This document shows, one piece after another, positions 58,545 through 64,000 of a stretch of 64,000 nucleotides of DNA (the first letter of the stretch is position 1; every line of letters starts with the position of its first letter). Source of the stretch: Trichobilharzia regenti (Eukaryota; Platyhelminthes; Trematoda; Strigeidida; Schistosomatidae); the NCBI GenBank assembly GCA_944472135.2, contig OX235262.1:81690903-81754902 (forward strand), read 5' to 3'. Under the pieces are notes generated by a model. That model worked only from the letters and a program-made list of their open reading frames with translations, was not told the DNA's origin and did not search any database. The translations under genes were made by a program, and so were the position numbers.

Positions 58545-59398
58545 AATAATAATGATAATAATAATATATATTCTCATTTTTTACATGAGGGACGCCAGTT
58601 TACAGGCATCGTCAATTCGATAAGTTACACATAATATTAATAAGCATATTTAGTAAAGATAATATAATAAGGTACATTATTTTCCCTAGCTATGTAGGGT
58701 ACACCAATTGTATAGGCATGCATAAATATTGTTTTAATAATAATATATTCCTTCTTGTTTATTCAGGAACATACCTGTTGTACAGGCATGGATAAGTTGT
58801 TATATAAATTGCACATAATTTGATGTATAATGGATTTACAGTTTGGATGTTCTTTCTGACATTAGAGCCAGTCGGAACAGTCTGCTATAAAGTCTGCTTA
58901 TGTAGCATATAAAGAGATATAGAAATATTGTCTCCGCATTAACAAAAAACCCAGACATCAGATGAATGTAAAACAGATATCTGGGAAAAATAAAGCTTGA
59001 AGTCAATTCTCCTATATAACTTTGTCGTGAAGAACACCCTTGGCTTAAAGATTATTGATGTATTATGTTGAGATCAGTGATATATTTATTCCATTTTTCA
59101 GCAGTCTTATCGTAGTTTCATAACAGGAAAGAAATTTGATGGTGGATGCGAAAACTAGATAAGGTCATGTTGGGTTGTTTTACTGCATCGAATGGTGCCG
59201 AGGTCGACTCCGGAATTCTCTATTTGCGCCATTTGTGTCTGCATGGCGGACTGTACTCGTAAGTTGAGTAAAATGTTGAAAAACTATTTGAAAACCAGTT
59301 GCTTCTTCATTTCAGATCATGAATACTCATTTACAGCATGTTCGCCAGCGTCTTCAAATGGTAGAATTGGATCGTTCCTGGAATTTGACTCTGAATTT
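58545..59398 (-). mobile_element. (ATT)n-tailed element end, right copy of the inverted pair
   Basis: On the minus strand it ends GCCTGTAAACTGGCGTCCCT, CATGTAAAAAATGAG, GAATATATATTATTATTATC. The block 58840-59398 is almost identical to the reverse complement of 47757-48307. Within it, on the plus strand, an open frame (59192-59404, MVPRSTPEFSICAICVCMAD) contains a donor-like CTCGTAAGT and an acceptor-like TTCTTCATTTCAG 50 bp or so apart. No known product is recognised. Confidence 0.7.
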
Positions 59399-59404
59399 GA
59401 TTGA

Positions 59405-61785
59405 TTATGAGATAAAAGGTTTGAGATTAATCATAGCAGTTAGAATACAGTTAAACATGCAGAGAAGTACTTTTGATTCAGCAACCGGTGAATTTTTTAT
59501 TCTTTTCGATCTGGTATCAGAATAACCGCGGACCATTCCATTCAATATGTCGAATAAGGCCTACAGGAGCAGATCATTACCATCGAATGAATCAACTTGA
59601 TCTGAGATGCAGCTTTCAGCATGTTTTCGTTATATCAGAGATATCCAGGTTTATTGGCGCTGTATTGGCAGTGATTTGGATTATGGCGTATTCTACAGAG
59701 TCTCCGTGCCCATTTGAAGTATACATATGCTTTGTAACCTTCGGAGTCTTCGGTTTGTGAAGGTCGATACTCCCAGTCGGTTGGCCCGGAGTGGCTTTAT
59801 TGCATATCCCCGCTACGATGTCCGTTGTAATATTGCTATGTTTTTCAAGTGGCCTTGGCTTTGAGGAAGATTTCATTGATGTTATATTGCGATTTCATAG
59901 ACGTAACTGAGGCTCATAGGTGAAAGAAAGTATTGTCCCGGAATAAGTAAAATTTGTTCAGAAGGCAAAGAGGACTTTATATTTCAGTCTATTCGTATAT
60001 ATTGCGCTCCGAGTTGCGCTGCAATTCCACATGTAATAAAAGATTATGAATACCTTGCTCTTCTCTTCTGAATAAGAAAGTTACTTCACAAGATTCGCTC
60101 TATTAAGCTCAGTAAGGACAAATATGTTTTTCCACTTCAGTGTTTGGAGTTACTTTGTGAACTGTGTAGGCCCCTAAAGTAATGTATTTGGCATCAGTGC
60201 TACATAGTGAAAGCAGGAGTGCGCATGTTGTACTAGATCTTCTGCGCTTCCTATATGAATTCAACGTTCAACAAGTGGCCATTTGATAACTGCTGAATTC
60301 TGCATGCGATCAAGCTAAAATTATAACTGGTAATTCCAAGAATTTTTATCGTTTTCACTGGCATCATTACATAGCCTATTGGGTTTACACAAGTACAAAA
60401 CCCATTTCTCACTTTACTGAGGAGACATTAACTAGTATTCTGGAAAAGCTAAACGTCAGTATGTGAATTTCATGAATATGTAGATTGCATTACATTCACT
60501 TAATACTGAAACTAAACTATGGGGGAACTGATATTTCCAAGAAGGATAGAATACAAGGCTCATTTCTACAGAACCCGTCCTTATTTTAGTTCACTTTCAA
60601 CATACGTATATTAACAGAATTGTCTATCACTCACTTTAGGGACTTACCAAGGAACAGCCGGAGTATCCCTCTCACGGTTTTTACCAGGTTTTGACGGTGT
60701 AGTGTTATCAGGTGGAGGGCCAAATGAGACTGTGTAGATACACAAATTGGCGTGCTGTTTCTGTTATTAGCAGCCACGCTCTGTGAGACTGTGCCAGGAC
60801 ACAAAATGGACAGATGTACCAGAACCACAGCAACAGGTTATTTAGCATAAAATCATAATATTTCAAGCAATTAGTTTCCTTTATGAGTTTCGGCAACATA
60901 ATAAGACGTAGTTTATCTGAAACGTGTGATGTACTGGCGCAACACATTCGGGACATTCTGATCATACACGTATTTGTCATATACAGTTTTATGGAAGGCC
61001 AGAAGACATGAACAATTACGACGCAGGTCAGCCTGTGCACATGTCAGAGTCACAAATAATGGGTAGGGAGACGCAAAGGTGTAGGTATGAAAGATAAAAA
61101 GAGAAAAAACAAAGCAAAGAAGGGGTGTAAAATATTATGAAGTAAACTGATCCTTGGTTCTAAATTGGAATACCAAGTCAGGTTTAAGACAACAGACTTA
61201 GTATCATGTCCATCTGGTATTGCCTAAGCTGTTTCATTGCTAGACTGTGGTAACGTAGGTGGGGCGTTGAAATGGCATATCCTCTGGCTGAAACCCTTGT
61301 GACTAGAGAATACGCCGTTTTAGTTCTTTTTCTAAGGCTACTTACAACCAATCTATTCTACATATGAATAAGAGATAGCAACATCATCTGCCCTATAGAA
61401 CAAGAACAAAAAGGCAAATTGCTCTCAGGCTCTCATACATCAGACTCATTGGTAGATGTTTTCACACAAAACGAAATAATCATGTGACAGGAAAGAGTAT
61501 ATGACGACAGAAGAAACGTAACAGTAACAAATGGAACTCAGCTTAGCCAGTTTATGCTGCTTTCTTTTCCTATACATTGGAGATGTTGCAGCAGGTTGTA
61601 TATTGTTTTAACTATGCAGTACACAGAATACCTAACCTTGACTCTGGGACAAACTACAACTGCCTCTAAATCGTTTGCAAAATTGGTGGTATAGTGTCAA
61701 GTAGTGTCAGCTTTTGTGACTGTTGAACATCGCAAAACACTATGGTATTTTCAAAAACGCTTTCTCGTGCTAGTAGGAACTTACC
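59405..61785. other. region upstream of the OSGEPL1 gene, no gene recognised
   Basis: Several open stretches (59473-59760 plus; 59876-59616, 60828-60631 and 61040-60708 minus) lack motifs and support. No TATA or initiator element can be assigned. The last 100 bases before 61786 are AT-rich without repeats. Confidence 0.4.
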
Positions 61786-63898
61786 ATGTTTGATTCGAGT
61801 AACGAGGAAATTTTAGTTTTCACACTCAAGCTTATTCATCGTAGATTTTCGTATATTCTGGGCATAGAGACGAGTTGCGATGATACGGGTGCAGCAGTCT
61901 TTAGTGCGTCTGGCAAACTTTTGGGAGATTCACTGTCTTCTCAAACAAGCACTAGTGTCATGTAACTAGATTTCACCAAAACCTGATGTACGTACTTCGC
62001 AGGTTAGGAGGTGTGGTACCACCCGTAGCAGCTGAACTACACAAAAAGCATATTGAGTCAGTTGTTCTCGATGCTGTTAGTAAGTCTAATATTCGGTTAC
62101 AGGTATTTGACAAATTTGAGCTTTGAATAATATTTCAAAATAGGACTTGAGCCATGTCGGTGTTACTGTAAAACCAGGCATGTCATTGTCTTTGAGAGTT
62201 GGAGTGGATTTTGCGAAGACTCTGGCCACACATCTAAGGTATGTTGTATGTTGTACTCTGAGGAGCAGACTATTTATCGTAGGATTCCTATTATACCAAT
62301 AGATCACATGGAAGCTCATGCACTAACAGCTCTGCATACTGATCCCAAGTAAGGCTTTCAAAATGTGTGTGGTTTTAAAGTCTTTCTTATCTAGGTATAT
62401 CTGTGGTTTTAAATATAGAATGTAGTGATCTCACTACATGTTAACTCAAATTTTTTTTTAGCTTTAGTAATCTCTCCATAAGTACCTCTTTTGGCGGTTA
62501 ACTCTAATTCTAAAGACACCAGATGAAGCGTGAGAGAAGTTGGAAGTGACGTTGTCACGTGAAATACGTGAATATATTTTAGTACGGACTAAAATCTTTA
62601 CCTTGAAAAACGATTGCTTTGAGCGTATTAAAAATTGCAAATCTCCTACAGTAACCTTGTTGTTTACCTAACTAACTGATTTCAACATAGAACTGCACAG
62701 AAGTAAACCAGTTCAAGTTCCCACACTCCATGTAGCACACAAAAGATTACAGAAGAGATTCGAAAGAACGATACTAATTCGATATATGAGGGAGGAACAA
62801 TAGTGACAGAGAAACTTTGGTTTTTTTTGCATATTGTAGATCACAAAGAGTGAATACATATACACCATTGAGGACGATTTTGAGTCACTTCATCACTTTG
62901 AGATCGGAACCTACCATCCCGACGACCCCAACCAGGAATCTGCACCTCCCTGTGTGACTCAAACTGTCGTGGATTTCATGGACTTATTGCAAGTTTTGGT
63001 TTGTCCACCACCACCAGCTGTTGTCGAACTTGATCCTATATCAGCTAACATTAGACATAGAGCAAGGTGATGACTAGGCGTGCGTGACACATGTCCTGAT
63101 TATCTCAATTCATGTAGCTATACAACCTCATCGAGAGCCTTTACCTCCTTACCTATCACTCGACGCATGACTTCAATATTACTCACTCCATATTACTATT
63201 TAACATGGGAGGTAGAACGTAGGCACTTATGACCAACGACAGTTAGCCTTTCCATGTCCCACTTATATTGAGTACTGCAAAAGAAGGTTTGTTACTTGAC
63301 TTATAAACCAGATATTCAGGTACACATGATGCGATAGCATGTAATAATAACCCGTCAATAAAGAAGGAATGAACAAAGTTTGAATCATTAACCTGACATG
63401 ATAAAGTTGAATGTTGAAATCACAGAAGTACGAAAATTCTCGGAAAATACTCAAAACTGTTTTTAAGTGTCTCTATACTACGTTCAGCATGATCTCTTCA
63501 TGTAATTTAGCGTATGTGAATTTGCTCATGTGAAGCCGTTCAAATTAATGTTAAGATTAGTTTTTAAATGAGTTTTCTAGAGCATTTCTATTGTTAATTT
63601 TTTGAGTTTTAGATTGCAATTGTTAGTGAATGGATTGTAAGGATTCTGCTTCGAAACTGTGTTTGAATTTCACATTTCACTCAATATGATGAATGTATTT
63701 ATTCACGTGAATGACAATAGCAAATATTTTGATTGTCCGTGACTTTCCTATATATCTTTACATATTAGGTTGGAATTCCCCTACGTGATCCTTTTAATTA
63801 GCGGTGGTCATGGTCTTTTGGGTATTGTTCAGGGAGTCGAGGACTACATTTTGCTAGGTACAGCGTTAGATGCCTCTCCAGGTGATGTTCTTGATAAA
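61786..63898 (+). CDS. OSGEPL1: tRNA N6-adenosine threonylcarbamoyltransferase, mitochondrial type (Qri7/OSGEPL1), 5' five exons
   Basis: Transfers the threonylcarbamoyl group from TC-AMP to A37 of ANN-decoding tRNAs in mitochondria. Exons: 61786-61961, 62003-62102, 62144-62238, 62283-62348, 63769-63898; all phases agree and all introns are GT-AG. The visible 189 residues show the ASKHA phosphate-1 loop GIETSCDDTG (26-35), GGVVPPVAAELHKKHIESVV, VTVKPGMSLSLRVGVDFAKT, the metal-binding HMEAH (132-136) and phosphate-2 loop LLISGGHGLL (S157-H160), then TALDASPGDVLDK. The remainder lies right of the window. An in-frame TAG 12 nt upstream fixes the ATG unless a further 5' exon exists. The N-terminus is short and basic (LKLIHRRF). 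Assignment to the mitochondrial rather than the KEOPS/OSGEP type rests on ISGGHGLLG and ALDASPGDVLDK and is fairly secure. Confidence 0.93.
62239..62282 (+). other. 44-bp intron of the OSGEPL1 gene (third of three tiny introns)
   Basis: GTATGT ... ATCGTAG. The first two introns (61962-62002 and 62103-62143) are 41 bp each. All are near the lower size limit for spliceosomal introns and lie at the 5' end of the gene, as described for schistosomes. The fourth is 1420 bp. Confidence 0.9.
62665..63637. repeat. intronic repeat: RTE-like LINE relic and the duplicated 870-bp unit
   Basis: 62665-62764 on the minus strand matches the 3' end of the LINE relic at 13040-13150 (ACTGATTTCAACATAGAACT, GTTCAAGTTCCCACACTCC). 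62765-63637 is the near-identical partner of 25711-26582. It fills most of OSGEPL1 intron 4. The exon 5 acceptor is 130 bp downstream. Confidence 0.88.
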
Positions 63899-64000
63899 GT
63901 GAGTTTTATAGCCATTCTTTTATCATGTGTTTATGTGTTTTAACTATGGTCTTACCGAAGCTTACAGTGCTTCTCAATTAATTGTGGACTGTGAGTTGAT

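Overview
The window looks like flatworm DNA, most likely a schistosome. It is AT-rich, has two split host genes with typical eukaryotic splice sites, and carries a dense load of RTE and CR1-type LINEs, Penelope-like elements, BEL/Pao LTR elements and tRNA-headed SINEs. Small 5' introns followed by long repeat-filled ones (seen in the right-hand gene) also fit Schistosoma. The genus is inference; no species-level marker was recognised.

Two host genes bracket the window. On the left, a minus-strand polypeptide N-acetylgalactosaminyltransferase gene (pp-GalNAc-T/GALNT) runs from its start codon at 24419 off the left edge. Six exons are visible (24419-24125, 21647-21495, 19335-19182, 12521-12355, 11836-11672, 5710-5497) and all splice phases agree. 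On the right, a plus-strand OSGEPL1/Qri7-type gene (mitochondrial tRNA threonylcarbamoyltransferase) starts at 61786. Five exons are visible up to 63898; three introns of 41-44 bp are followed by one of 1420 bp.

Positions 1-24.4 kb are therefore mostly GALNT introns. They hold a nearly open Penelope-like RT/GIY-YIG ORF at the left edge, an older Penelope remnant with a hammerhead-like motif, several SINEs, a large inverted repeat (6554-7418 and 8594-9459), RTE 3' fragments and a 635-bp retroposon with a perfect 12-bp target-site duplication.

Positions 24.5-37.8 kb are intergenic and LINE-rich. The main structure is a CR1/Jockey-like LINE (about 28060-34600, minus) cut in two by a full-length RTE element (29686-32931, minus). 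The RTE has a 7-bp target duplication and sits exactly inside the host LINE's RT motif.

Positions 37.8-58.1 kb are a nest of one LTR family. It has about 320-360 bp LTRs (TGTCA...TGACA) and a gag-like ORF with a BEL/Pao-type DUF1759 domain, but no protease, RT, RNase H or integrase anywhere between the LTRs. Four copies plus one isolated LTR are present. A complete minus-strand copy (50546-54166) sits inside a plus-strand copy (48569-55992) with a perfect 5-bp duplication, CCAGT. The three younger copies share a Cys-to-Arg change in the gag zinc knuckle, which is intact in the oldest copy. An unclassified (ATT)n-tailed element occurs four times around the nest. This mobilised gag-only family is the best candidate for something undescribed.
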